Source: Mercurialis annua
Lineage: Eukaryota; Streptophyta; Magnoliopsida; Malpighiales; Euphorbiaceae
Direction of reading: 5' to 3'
Assembly: GCF_937616625.2 (NCBI RefSeq)
Contig: NC_065576.1
Span: 27,016,628 to 27,080,627 of the forward strand
Length of the DNA: 64,000 bases
Shown piece by piece: positions 25,810 to 37,500 of this stretch. Every line of letters starts with the position of its first letter. The stretch's first letter is position 1. Position numbers and translations under genes: made by a program. Below the pieces are notes generated by a model. That model was given only the letters and a program-made list of their open reading frames with translations, was not told the DNA's origin and made no database searches.

Positions 25810-27303
25810 TCTTTCTCACATAGCAATGAACATTGGTGTGACCATATTTCAAACAATAAAAACATTGAATTCTATGGTTCACATTTGATTGCACTTGAGG
25901 TGGCTTGGCTCTAGAGGTCTCATAAGAACAAGCACAAGCATGAGAACAAGATTTAACATTTGAAAAAGCATGAACATGTGAGTTCTTTCTAGTCTTCTTG
26001 TTCCACTTATGACTATATTGAGAAGCATAGCCATGTCTAAAGGGTTTTGGACTCTTGTTGCTCTTAGCCTTTTGAGCTAAGAATGGCTTAGGCCTAGGAG
26101 CTTGAGCATGCACCTTCTTTGCCTCAATTGGTTTGACCAATTTAGGAGGAACTTCTATAGAAGAAGTGTGAGGCAAAGTGGGCTTCACAAATTTAGTCCC
26201 ATTGGAACTAGAAACATTTTGATTATAGCCAAGTCCAAATTTTATGGTTGGGCATCTTTGAGATACAAGAATTGTATCCAAAGTTGCCTTCCCTTTTTGA
26301 AATCTTGAAAGTGAATCTTTTAATTCAAGAATTTCATTCTTTAGTTGATCATTTTCCTTAAGCAAGTTATCAACATTCAAACCTTGCTTAGGGATAGATT
26401 CTAAAGATGGCTTGAGAGCTTCATTATACAATTTTAGCTTATGAAATTCTTTTGTGAAAACAAGCATTTCATCATTAGCTTTTGAAGCTTCATTTTTAAA
26501 AGATAGCATCTTGGCTTTATAATCACCACATTTAATTACTAGTTCATCAAGCATGCTACTAACATCATCATCATCATTATGAGCATCATCATCAACAATA
26601 TCATCAACAATATCATTTTTAACATTAAAGCATGCATCATGTGATTCAACACCAGTACCATCCCAAGATATAAAAGATTGGGGGTTTACCTCTAGTGTTG
26701 GTTCCTCCTCAAAAGACATGAGGCACAAGTTGGCATCATGGTGGCTATCACAATCGGATTGAGAATCATCATCCCAAAAAACCTTGGAACCCCCTTTTGA
26801 ACTCTTCCTTGAAGAGGAGGATCTCCCATGCTTGCCATTTCCCTTCATCTTGAGCTCCTTTACTCTCTTTGTGAGCCTCAAGAGTTCTTCCTGATTGCTT
26901 TCCTTCTTGTTTTCTTCTTGAAGAGCACTTGTTGAAACTCTAAAAGCAATGTTCTTCTCCTTTGCCATTTCCATTTGAATGCTCTTGATGTAAGACATTT
27001 CATGGAGAAGAAGCTTCCCAATCAACTCATCCGTCCTCAAGGTGGACAAATCATGAGTTTCAATGATGGTGGTGGTCTTAGGTTGCCCTAGAAGGATAGG
27101 AAGGGATCTTAGGATTTTACCATTGATTTCATTGAGCTTGAAGGATTTCCCAAGTTGCTCAAGACTATGAACAATCCTAAGAAGCCTTGAGGTCATAGAA
27201 GAAACATCTCCGATAGGCAAGCCTTTGAAGCCTTCATACTCTCCAAGAAGAAACTCAAGCTTCTTACCCTTCACTTGATGTGTACCTTCATAGTAGCTCT
27301 CTA
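25810..27303 (-). pseudogene. gag: Copia gag fragment, truncated at both ends (duplicate copy)
   Basis: Open minus-strand frame matching the C-terminal part of a plant Copia Gag. It has the UBN2-type nucleocapsid region (starting around YYEGTHQVKGKKLEFLLGEY), a long low-complexity and coiled-coil middle, and a zinc knuckle CFYCLKYGHTNVHC (CX2CX4HX4C). It runs straight into satellite B after the knuckle, so the last residues of the frame (IIRTTR) are satellite-encoded. Upstream it stops mid-domain at the duplication junction, so LTR, leader and the first ~100 codons are absent. The apparent first residue of the open frame comes from a non-ATG codon in filler sequence. It is an exact protein-level copy of the overlapping part at 31644-33137, duplicated passively with the satellite block. 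Confidence 0.9.
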
Positions 27304-27468
27304 AAAGCAATGTTCTTCTTACCGTTTGTAAACGTTTTGCTTAAATCGCTAAAATAGGGAAACGTTTGGATTTGTTTTCTAAAGTTTCTAAACTTTTGGC
27401 TTAAATTGCTAAAAAGGTGAAACGCTTTGATTTTTTTCGTAACGTTTGCAAACGTTTGGCTTAATTGC
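27304..27468. other. Patchwork junction between the duplicated units
   Basis: 165 bp joining unit 1 to unit 2. The first about 16 bp (AAAGCAATGTTCTTCT) repeat a piece of the same gag found at about 26944-26960. From about 27316 to 27464 the sequence copies plus-strand satellite A, matching the variant series at about 20085-20235 (TACCGTTTGTAAACG through CGTAACGTTTGCAAACG). It then jumps to the start of unit 2 within a satellite monomer. Short shared sequences (TCTA, TTCTTACC, TAA) mark the jumps. The pattern resembles template switching during repair. Confidence 0.75.
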
Positions 27469-28204
27469 TAACCTTTGTAAACATTTGGCTTTATTGCTAA
27501 AAAGGGGACACGTTTGGATTTGTTTCGTAACTTTTGTAAACGTTTCGCATAAATCGCAAAAAAGGTGAAGCGTTTGGTTTTGTTTCGTAACATTTGTAAA
27601 CGTTTTGCTTAAATCGCTATAAAGGTGAAACATTTGGATTTGTTTTGTAACGTTTGGCTTAAATCGCTAAAAATGTGAAACGTTTGGTTTTGTTTCGTAA
27701 CGTTTGTAAATATTTGGCTTAAATCTCTAAAAAGGTGAAACGTTTGGATTTGTTTCTTAACGTTTGGCTTAAATCGCTAAAAATATGAAATGTTTGGTTT
27801 TGTTTCGTAACGTTTGTAAACGTTCGGCTGAAATTGCTAAAAAGGTGAAACGTTTGGTTTTGTTCCGTAACGTTTGTAAACGTTCGGCCTAAATCGCTAA
27901 AAATGTGAAACGTTTGTATTTGTTCCGTAAATTTTGTAAATGTTTGGCTTAAATCGCTAAAAAGGTGAAAAGTTTGGTTTTGTTTCATAACCTTTGTAAA
28001 CGTTTGCCTTAAATCGCTAAAATGGTGAAACGTTTGGATTTGTTTCGTCACGTTTGTAAACGTTTGGCTTAAATTGCTAAAAAGGGGAAACGTTTGGATT
28101 TGTTTCTTACCGTTTGTAAAGTTTGGCTTAAATAGCTAAAATGGGGAAACGTTTGGATTTGTTTTCTAAAGTTTCCAAACTTTTGACTTAAATTGCTAAA
28201 AAGG
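27469..28204 (+). repeat. Satellite A, plus orientation (unit 2)
   Basis: About 12 monomers, the duplicate of 21636-22370, ending at the duplicated orientation switch near 28204. No gene is seen. Confidence 0.95.
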
Positions 28205-31200
28205 TTACAAAACAAATCCCAACGTTTCACCTTTTTAGCGATTTATGCCAAACGTTTAGAAACGTTACGAAACAAATCGAAGCGTTTCACCTTTTTAGCA
28301 ATTTATGTCGAACGTTTATAAACGTTATGAAGAAAATCTAAACGTTTCACCTCTTTAGTGATTGCAGCAAAACGTTTACAAACGTTACGAAACAAATCCA
28401 AATGTTTCTCCTTTTTAGAGATTGAAGCCAAACGTTTACAAACGTTACGAAATAAATCCAAACGTTTCACCTTTTTAGCAATTTAAGCCAAATGGTTACA
28501 AACGGTACGCAACAAAACCAAACGTTTCACATATTTAGCGACTAAGCCAAACATATACAAATGCTACGAAAAAAATGCAAATGTTTCACCATTTTAGCAA
28601 TTTAAGCCAAACGTTTACAAACGCTACGAAACAAATCTAAACGTTTCACATTTTTAGTCATTTAAGCTAAACATTTAAAAACGTTACGAAAAAAAACCAA
28701 ATGTTCATATCTTTAGCGATTTAAGCCAAATGTTTACAAATGTTATGAAACAAAACCAAACGTTTCACCTTTTTCGCGATTTAAGCCAAACGTTTACAAA
28801 CGTTACGAAACAAATCCAAACGCTTCATCTTTTTAGCGATATAAGCCAAACGTTTACAAATATTATGGAACAAAACCGAACGTTTCACATTTTTTGCGAT
28901 TTAAGCCAAACGTTTACAAATATTACGAAACAAATCCTAACGTTTACCCATTTTAGTGATTTAAACCAAACTTTTACAAACGTTACGTAACAAAACAAAA
29001 CGCTTCACCTTTTTAGCGATTTAAGCCAAACGTTTACAAACGTTACGAAACAAAACCAAACGTTTACAAACTTTACGAAACAAATCCAAACGTTTCACCT
29101 TTTTAGCGATTTAAGCCGAACGTTTCACATTTTTAGCAATTTAAGCCAAACGTTTACAAACGTACGAAACAAATCCAAATGTTTCCCCTTTTTAGCAATA
29201 TAAGTCAAACGTTTACAACGTTAAGAAACAAATCAAAACGTTTCACCTATTCAACAATTTAAGCCAAACGTTTACAAAGGTTATGAAACAAATCTAAACG
29301 TTTCACCTGTTTAGCGATTTAAGCCAAACATTTACAAACATTACGAAATAAAGCCAAACGTTTCACCTTTTTAGCAATTTAAGCCAAACATTTACAAACG
29401 TTTCCCCATTTTAGCGATTTAATCCAAACGTTTACAACGTTACGAAACAAATCCAAAAGTTTTGCATTTTTAGCAATTTAAGCCAAACGTTTATAAATGT
29501 TACAAAACAAAACCAAACGTTTACAAACGTTACAAAACAAAACCAAACGTTTACAAACGTTACGAAAGAAATCCGAACGTTTCACCTTTCTAGCTATTTA
29601 AGCCAAACGTTTAGAAACGTTACGAAACAAAACCAAACGCTTAAAACGTTAGAAAACAAATCCAAACGTTTCAGCGTTTTAGCAATTTAAGCCAAACATT
29701 TACAAACGTTACGAAACAAATCCAAGCGTTTCTTCTATCAATTTAAGCCAAACGCTTACAAACGTTACGAAACAAATCCAAGCGTTTTACCTTTTTAGCA
29801 CTTTAATCCAAACGTTTACAAACGTTACGAAACAAAACCTAACGTTTAAAACGTTACGAAACAAATCCAAATGTTTCACTTTTTTTAGCAATTTAAGCCA
29901 AACTTTTACAAATTACGAAACAAATCCAAGCGTTTCACCTTTTTAGCAACTTAAGCCAAACGTTTACAAACGTTACGAAAAAAATCCAAACGTTTCACCT
30001 TTTTATCGGTTGAAGCCGTTTACAAACGTTAAGAAACAAAACCAAACGTTTCGCCTTTTTAGCAATTTAGGCCAAACGTTTACAAACGTTACGAAACAAA
30101 TCCAATCATTTCACCTTTTTAGCGATATAAGCCAAACGTTTACAAATGTTACGAAACAAATCCAAACGTTTCACCTTTTGAGCGATTGAAGTCAAAAGCT
30201 TACAAACGTTACGAAACAAAACCAAACGTTTAAAACTTTACGAAACAAACGTTTCACTTTTTTAGCGATTTAAGCCAAACGTTTACAAACGTTACGAGAC
30301 AAATCCAAGGGTTTCACCTTTTAGCAATTTAAGTCAAACGTTTACAAATGTTACGAAACAAATCCAAACGTTTCACCTTTTTAGCGATTGAAGACAAACG
30401 TTTACAAACGTTACGAAACAAAACCAAACGTTTATAAACGTTACGAAACAAATCCAAACGTTTCACCTTTTTAGCGATTTAAGCAAAACGTTTACAAACG
30501 TTACGAAACAAAACCAAACGTTTAACCTTTTTAGCGATTTAAGCCAAACGTTTATAAACGTTACAAAACAAATCCAAACGTTTACACATTTTAGCGATTT
30601 AAGCCAAACGTTTAAAAGGTTGCGAAACAAATCCAAGCGTTTAACTTTTTTAGCAATTTAAGCCCAATGTTTACAAACGTTACGAAACAAAACAAAACGT
30701 TTCACCTTTTTAGTGATTTAAGCCGTACAAACGTTACGAAACAAATCCAAACTTTTCTCCATTTTAGCGATTTAAGCCAAACGTTTACAAACGTTACGAA
30801 ACAAATCCAAGTGTTTCACTTTTTTAGCGATTTAAGCCAAACGTTTACAAACGTTACAAAACAAATCAAAACGTTTCACCTTTTTAGCGATTTAAGCCAA
30901 ACCTTTACAAACTTTGCGTAACAAATCCAAACGTTTCACCTTTTAGCGATTTAAGCCAAACATTTATAAACGTTACGAAAAAATCCAAACGTTTCACCTT
31001 TTTAGCGATTTAAGCCAAACGTTTACAAACGTTACGAAACAAATCCATACATTTCACCTTTTTAGCGATTTAAGCCAAATATTTAGAAACGTTACGAAAC
31101 AAATCCAAGTGTTTCACCTTTTTAGCAATTTAAGCCGAACGTTTACAAACGTTACGAAAAAAATCCAAATGTTTCACATTTTTAGCAATTTAATCCAAAC

Positions 31201-31252
31201 ATTTACCTACAATGTGAAACAAATCCAAACGCTTAAACGGTTCACCTTTTTA
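28204..31252 (-). repeat. Satellite A, inverted orientation (unit 2)
   Basis: Duplicate of 22371-25418, about 50 monomers with the same irregular copies in the same order. No gene is seen. Confidence 0.95.
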
Positions 31253-31643
31253 ATATGGTTAGGTTATATTACGCAAAGTGTGCGTGAAAAGTGACGCCAT
31301 ATTAGTATGTCGTGTCACAAGTCTCTTTAGCTCGTCGTTCCAATTACCTAAGCATGGTTAGGTTATATTACGCAGAGTGTGCGTGAAAAGTGATGGTAGA
31401 TTAGAATGTCGCATCTCAAGTCTCCTTAACGCGTCGTTCTGATTACCTAAGCATGGTTAGGTTATATTACGCAAACTGTGCGTGAAAAATGACGCTAGAT
31501 TAGTATGCCGCGTCACAAGTCTCTTTAACGCGTCGTTCCGATTACCTAAGCATGGTTAGGTTATATTACTTAAAGTATGCGTGAAAAGTGACGCTAGATT
31601 AGTATGTCATGTCTCAAGTCTCTTTAACGCGTCGTTCTGATTA
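31253..31643 (+). repeat. Satellite B, four monomers (unit 2)
   Basis: Duplicate of 25420-25809. It joins inverted satellite A on the left and is cut by the truncated Copia element on the right, at the bases gatta/tcttt (31643/31644). Confidence 0.94.
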
Positions 31644-33447
31644 TCTTTCTCACATAGCAATGAACATTGGTGTGACCATATTTCAAACAATAAAAACATT
31701 GAATTCTATGGTTCACATTTGATTGCACTTGAGGTGGCTTGGCTCTAGAGGTCTCATAAGAACAAGCACAAGCATGAGAACAAGATTTAACATTTGAAAA
31801 AGCATGAACATGTGAGTTCTTTCTAGTCTTCTTGTTCCACTTATGACTATATTGAGAAGCATAGCCATGTCTAAAGGGTTTTGGACTCTTGTTGCTCTTA
31901 GCCTTTTGAGCTAAGAATGGCTTAGGCCTAGGAGCTTGAGCATGCACCTTCTTTGCCTCAATTGGTTTGACCAATTTAGGAGGAACTTCTATAGAAGAAG
32001 TGTGAGGCAAAGTGGGCTTCACAAATTTAGTCCCATTGGAACTAGAAACATTTTGATTATAGCCAAGTCCAAATTTTATGGTTGGGCATCTTTGAGATAC
32101 AAGAATTGTATCCAAAGTTGCCTTCCCTTTTTGAAATCTTGAAAGTGAATCTTTTAATTCAAGAATTTCATTCTTTAGTTGATCATTTTCCTTAAGCAAG
32201 TTATCAACATTCAAACCTTGCTTAGGGATAGATTCTAAAGATGGCTTGAGAGCTTCATTATACAATTTTAGCTTATGAAATTCTTTTGTGAAAACAAGCA
32301 TTTCATCATTAGCTTTTGAAGCTTCATTTTTAAAAGATAGCATCTTGGCTTTATAATCACCACATTTAATTACTAGTTCATCAAGCATGCTACTAACATC
32401 ATCATCATCATTATGAGCATCATCATCAACAATATCATCAACAATATCATTTTTAACATTAAAGCATGCATCATGTGATTCAACACCAGTACCATCCCAA
32501 GATATAAAAGATTGGGGGTTTACCTCTAGTGTTGGTTCCTCCTCAAAAGACATGAGGCACAAGTTGGCATCATGGTGGCTATCACAATCGGATTGAGAAT
32601 CATCATCCCAAAAAACCTTGGAACCCCCTTTTGAACTCTTCCTTGAAGAGGAGGATCTCCCATGCTTGCCATTTCCCTTCATCTTGAGCTCCTTTACTCT
32701 CTTTGTGAGCCTCAAGAGTTCTTCCTGATTGCTTTCCTTCTTGTTTTCTTCTTGAAGAGCACTTGTTGAAACTCTAAAAGCAATGTTCTTCTCCTTTGCC
32801 ATTTCCATTTGAATGCTCTTGATGTAAGACATTTCATGGAGAAGAAGCTTCCCAATCAACTCATCCGTCCTCAAGGTGGACAAATCATGAGTTTCAATGA
32901 TGGTGGTGGTCTTAGGTTGCCCTAGAAGGATAGGAAGGGATCTTAGGATTTTACCATTGATTTCATTGAGCTTGAAGGATTTCCCAAGTTGCTCAAGACT
33001 ATGAACAATCCTAAGAAGCCTTGAGGTCATAGAAGAAACATCTCCGATAGGCAAGCCTTTGAAGCCTTCATACTCTCCAAGAAGAAACTCAAGCTTCTTA
33101 CCCTTCACTTGATGTGTACCTTCATAGTAGCTCTCTAGAGTCTCCCACATTTGCTTGGCACAATTCAAGTGTTGAATTCTACCTTGTTCTTCTCTAGAAA
33201 TTGAGGAGAGGAGAGTAGTGATGGCTTTTCTATTCATGCCATTTTCCTTCTCTTACTCTTTAGACCATTCTACTCTCTTCAAAAGGACTTCATCCTTGTC
33301 ACATGGAGGTGTGCATCCCCTTAGGAATACACTCCATAGATCAACCCCTTACATATCAAGATAATTTTCCATCATATATTTCCAAATTTTGTAATTTGAA
33401 TCATCAAGAAAAGGTTTGAAAGTGATGAAAAAAATTTCGGTTGCCAT
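31644..33447 (-). pseudogene. gag: Copia gag with two in-frame stop codons, 3' truncated
   Basis: The frame can be followed from an ATG at 33447-33445 (MATEIFFITFKPF...). Residues 17-30 read SNYKIWKYMMENYL, the N-terminal signature typical of plant Copia Gag (DUF4219-like). TAA codons interrupt it at codon 33 (33351-33349) and codon 65 (33255-33253). From the next ATG (33237) the frame is open for 537 codons. It contains a UBN2-type region (about the first 130 residues), a serine/lysine-rich stretch, an acidic D/N-rich segment, a coiled-coil-like region (LLKENDQLKNEILELK) and the zinc knuckle CFYCLKYGHTNVHC at about residues 514-527 of that frame. The last six residues are satellite-derived. 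Gag would form the virus-like particle; here two stops and loss of pol make it non-functional. No frameshift is seen, so decay is slight. Confidence 0.9.
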
Positions 33448-33493
33448 TTTTGATAAAAACTCTAGCAATTAAGCGAAAAGAAGAGCACCTTGT

Positions 33494-33503
33494 TCTGATA
33501 CCA
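33494..33503 (-). promoter_or_regulatory. Primer-binding site, initiator tRNA-Met
   Basis: On the minus strand the bases after the LTR read AT, then TGGTATCAGA. This matches the complement of the 3' end of plant initiator tRNA-Met, the usual Copia primer. Position immediately after the LTR terminal CA fixes the LTR boundary. Confidence 0.88.
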
Positions 33504-33990
33504 ATTGAAAGTCCCTTTGGGGTATGGCAAACCGGATTTGAGTTATGAATCGGAAGATGAAAATTCTTTAAAGCGGAAATAAGAATTTAAAAGGAGATAA
33601 GGGTTTACAGGATTTGACACAAGAGATTTAGAGTGTTCGGATCACAAATCGATCCTACTCCACTACTCAAATAAAGTTTGAGATCTAGAATCCACTAAAT
33701 GAGATTCACAAAGAGTTTTCTAAGCTAACTCCAAACTTAGTGCTTTATAGCTAAACACCAACTATGAGATTTTTCATTGCTAATCTCTAACTTACAAGTG
33801 TTGAATTTTTCCAAAGCTAAACTCTAACTCACATTTAATTTTCTAAGGCTAATCAAGAACCTACAATGATTAGGAGTTTACAAGCTTACTCCAAAACTAC
33901 AACCAAACAAATGTAATGTAATTTAAAGTTGAGTGTTTGTTGTTTCAAGGTGTGGAAATCATTAACCTGGAAACATTGCAAATGGGTTTA

Positions 33991-33998
33991 TATTTATA
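33991..33998 (-). promoter_or_regulatory. TATA box in the Copia LTR
   Basis: On the minus strand this reads TATAAATA within GGGTATAAATATAAACCC, about 540 bp into the LTR, a normal place for the U3/R boundary. Transcription would run toward the gag. Confidence 0.65.
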
Positions 33999-34263
33999 CC
34001 CAAAGCAATCCCCAAACGAAGCACTAACAAACATAAAAAAATTGCTCTCAGCACACATATCGCCCCCGAGATGGATGGATCATGGGCGAGATATTTGAAT
34101 ATGTCAAAAACCTTTAACGGCTAGTGCCACGTGTCAATGCTTCATTGGGTCTTCAAAAATATATCCGTTGGATCTTCAACGGTCTAATTTATCGCGCCCG
34201 AGATGCATTCGTCGCGCCCGTGACTCGTACCCAACGGTCGACTAGGGTTTTGTCAGCTCGAAT

Positions 34264-34376
34264 ATCTCCCCCCTGATATTTGTATCACCCCCGAGATATA
34301 TATCTCCCCCGTGATATTTGTATCAACCCCGAGATATATATCTCCACCGAGATGGATGGATCACGGGCGAGATATG
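34264..34376. repeat. U3 repeats, 38-bp unit
   Basis: TGATATTTGTATCA followed by CCCCGAGATATATATCTCC occurs twice 38 bp apart (TGATATTTG at 34274 and 34312). Looser copies lie on either side (GAGATGGATGGATCA and GGGCGAGATAT, near 34069 and 34353). The units contain the palindrome GAGATATATATCTC. Tandem U3 repeats are candidate enhancers in plant LTRs. Confidence 0.75.
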
Positions 34377-34540
34377 CTACTGGACAGCTTTCTACTCAAA
34401 AACTCGATTTTTGCTAGAGAGCTCCGAATTGGCTTCAAATTGTTCCTATAAGTTCCTATACACAAATAAACAAGATTAGATCACTCATAGTTGATTGTCA
34501 AAGTCAAAATAAAGGAGTTTGAAAGGACAATTGTCCAACA

Positions 34541-37500
34541 GTGTGCGTGAAAAGTGACGCTAGATTAGTATGTCGCGTCTCAAGTCTCTTTAACGCGTCG
34601 TTTCGATTAGCATGCTTATCACGCGTAACAAGTCTCTTTAACGCATCGCTACGATTGCCTAAGCATGGTTAGGTTATATTACGCAAAGTGTGCGTGAAAA
34701 GTGACGCTAGATTACTATGTCGAGTCTCAAGTCTCTCTAACGCGTCGTTCCGATTACCAAAGCATGGTTAGATTATATTATATAAAATTTTGTGAAAAGT
34801 GGAGCTAGATTAGTATGTCGCGTCTCAAGTCTCTCTAACGCATAGTTCGGATTTCCTAAGCATGGTTAGGTTATATTACGCTAAGTGTGCGTAAGAAGTT
34901 ACGCTAGATTAGTATTATACGTCTCAAGTGTCTTTAAAGCGTCGTTTCGATTACCATGCTTATGTCACGTCACAACTCTCTCTAACTTGTTGTTCTGATT
35001 AATTAAGCATGGTTAGGTTATATTACGCAAAGTGTGCGTTAAAAATGACAATAGATTATTAGTATCTCGCGTCACAAGTCCATTTAACGCGCCGTTCCGA
35101 TTTCCTAAGCGTGGTTAGGTTGTATTACGCAAAGTGTGCGAGAAAATGAGAATAGATAAGTATGTCGCGTCTCCAGTCAATTTAACGCATCGTTCCAATT
35201 ACCTAAGCATGGTTAGGTTCTATTACGCAAAGTGTCCGTGTAAAATGACAAAAGATTAGTATGTCGCATCTCAAGTCTATTTAACAAGTCGTTTCAATTA
35301 CCTAAGCATGGTTAGGTTATATTACGCCAAGTGTGCGTAAAAAGTGACACTAGATTAGTGTGTCGCGTCTCAAGTCTCTTTAACGCGTCGTTTCGATTCC
35401 ATGCTTATGTTGCATCACAAGTCTCTCTAACACGTCATTCCGATTACCTAAGCATGGTTAGGTTAAATTACACAAAGTGTGCGTATAATGTAACAATAGA
35501 TTAGTATGTCGCGTCTTAATTCTCTTTAACGCGTCATTCCGATTACCTAAGCATGGTTAGATTATATTACACAAACAGTGCGTGAAACATGACGCTAGAT
35601 TAGTATCTCGCGTCTCAAGTTTCTCTAACGCGTCGTTCTGATTTCCTAAGCATGGTTAGGTTATATTAGGCAAATTGTGCGTGAAATGTGACGCTGGATT
35701 AGTATGTCCCGTCTCAAGAGTCTCTAACGCGTCGTTCCGATTTCCTAAGCATTTGATTGGTTATATTACGCAAACTGTGCGTATAACGTGACACTAGATT
35801 AGTATGGCGCGTCTCAAGTCTTTTTAACGCGTCGTTTTGATTACCATGCTTATGTCGCATCAGAAGTCTCTCTAATGCATCATTCCGATTAACTAACCAT
35901 TGTTAGGTTATATTACGCATAGTGTCCGTGAAAAATGGCAGTGGATTAGTATGCCGCGTCTCAAGTCTATCTAACGCACAGTTACAGTTACCTAAGCATT
36001 TTTACATTATATTACGCAAAGTGTGCGTCAAAAGTGACGCTAGATTAGTATGTCGCATCTCAAGTCTCTTTAACACGTCGTTTTGATTACCATGCTTATG
36101 TCGCGCCACAAGTCTCTCTAACGCGTCATTCGGATTACCTAAGCATGGTTAGGTTGTATTATGCAAAGAGTGCGTGAAAAGAGACGCTAGATTAGTATGT
36201 CGCATCTCAAGTCTCTTTAACGCGTTGTTTTGATTACCATGCTTATCTTGCGTAACAAGTCTCTTTAACGCATCGCTACGATTACCTAAGCATGATTTGG
36301 TTATATTTCGCAAAGTGTGCGTGAAAAGTGACGCTAGATTACTATGTCGAGTCTTAAGTCTCTCTAACGCGTCGTTCCAATTACCAAAGCATTGTTAGGT
36401 TATATTATATAAAATTTCGTGAAAAGTGGAGCTAGATTAGTATGTCGTGTCTCTAGTCTCTCTAACGCGTAGTTCTGATTTCCTAAGCATGGTTAGGTTA
36501 TATTACGCAAAGTGTGCGTAAGAAGTGACACTAGATTAGTATTATGCGTCTCAAGTATCTTTAAAGCGTCGTTTCGATTACCATGCCTATGTCGCTTCAC
36601 AACTCTCTCTAACTTGTTGTTCCGATTAATTAAGCATGGTTAGGTTATATTACGCAAAGTGTGCGTTAAAAGTGACAATAGATTATTAGTATCTCGCGTC
36701 ACAAGTCCATTTAGTGCGTCGTTCCGATTACCTAAGCGTGGTTAGGTTGTATTACGCAAAGTGTGTGAGAAAAATGAGAATAGATCAGTATGTCGCGTCT
36801 CCAGTCTATTTAACGCATCGTTCCAATTACCTAAGCATGGTTAGGTTCTATTACGCAAAGTGTCCGTGTAAAATGACAATTGATTAGTATGTCGCATCTC
36901 AAGTCTATTTAACGCGTCGTTTCGATTACCTAAGCATGGTTAGGTTATATTACGCCAACTGTGCGTAAAAAGTGACGCTAGATTATTGTGTCGCGTCTCA
37001 AGTCTCTTTAACGCGTCGTTTCGATTCCATGCTTATGTTGCATCACAAGTCTCTCTAACACGTCAATCCGATTACCTAAGCATGGTTAGGTTAAATTACA
37101 CAAAGTGTGCGTATAATGTAACAATAGATTAGTATGTCGCATCTTAATTCTCTTTAACGCGCCATTCCGATTACCTAAGCATGGTTAGATTATATTACGG
37201 AAAGAGTGAGTGAAACATGACGCTATATTAGTATCTCGCGTCTCAAGTTTCTCTAACGCGTCGTTGCAATTTCCTAAGCATGGTTTGGTTATATTAGGCA
37301 AATTGTGCGTGAAATATGACACTGGATTAGTATGTCGCGTTTCAAGAGTCTCTAACGCGTCGTTCCGATTTCCTAAGAATTTGATTGGTTATGTTATGCA
37401 AACTGTGCGTATAACGTGACACTAGATTAGTATGGCGCGTCTCAAGTATGGTTAGGTTAATATTACGCAAGGTGTGCGTGAAAAGTGACGCTAGATTAGT

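Larger units (their letters stand above)
21636..27303 (+). repeat. Segmental tandem duplication I, unit 1 (5.67 kb)
   Basis: This stretch contains plus-oriented A, the orientation switch, minus-oriented A, the A/B junction, four satellite B monomers and part of a Copia gag. It recurs in the same order at 27469-33137, with a constant offset of 5833-5834 bp. The roughly 500 gag codons shared by the units translate identically. I saw only a few point differences in the satellite part, for example near 24085/29919, 24534/30368 and 24622/30456. The duplication is therefore recent, or arises in assembly. Confidence 0.93.
27469..33137 (+). repeat. Segmental tandem duplication I, unit 2 (5.67 kb)
   Basis: Second copy of 21636-27303 at offset 5833-5834. 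The one-base change in offset comes from an extra A near 28690. Beyond 33137 this copy continues into the upstream gag and LTR, which are missing from unit 1. Unit 2 is therefore the source arrangement, or the unit 1 boundary lies inside gag. Confidence 0.93.
31644..34540 (-). mobile_element. 3'-truncated Copia retrotransposon: LTR, PBS and gag only
   Basis: Minus-strand element. In its own 5'-3' order it has an LTR (34540-33506), a primer-binding site (33503-33494), a short leader, and gag (33447 down to 31644), where it breaks off just after the zinc knuckle and meets satellite B. Protease, integrase, reverse transcriptase, RNase H and the 3' LTR are missing. The flanking satellite monomer is interrupted at different phases on the two sides, so at least about 30 bp of satellite is lost and no target duplication exists. 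The truncation followed insertion, probably by recombination or end joining in the array. Confidence 0.9.
33506..34540 (-). repeat. 5' LTR of the truncated Copia element
   Basis: 1035 bp. On the minus strand it begins TGTTGGACAATTGTCC and ends GGGACTTTCA, directly before the primer-binding site. Outside the start, satellite B resumes at 34541 (gtgtgcgtgaaaagtg). The U3 part carries a cluster of 38-bp repeats (about 34264-34376) and the TATA box lies near 33991. No second LTR is present in the window for dating. Confidence 0.88.

Noticed and set aside
26102..26308. 68-codon plus-strand frame opposite the Copia gag, duplicated at 31936-32142
   Set aside because: Antisense shadow of the gag reading frame.
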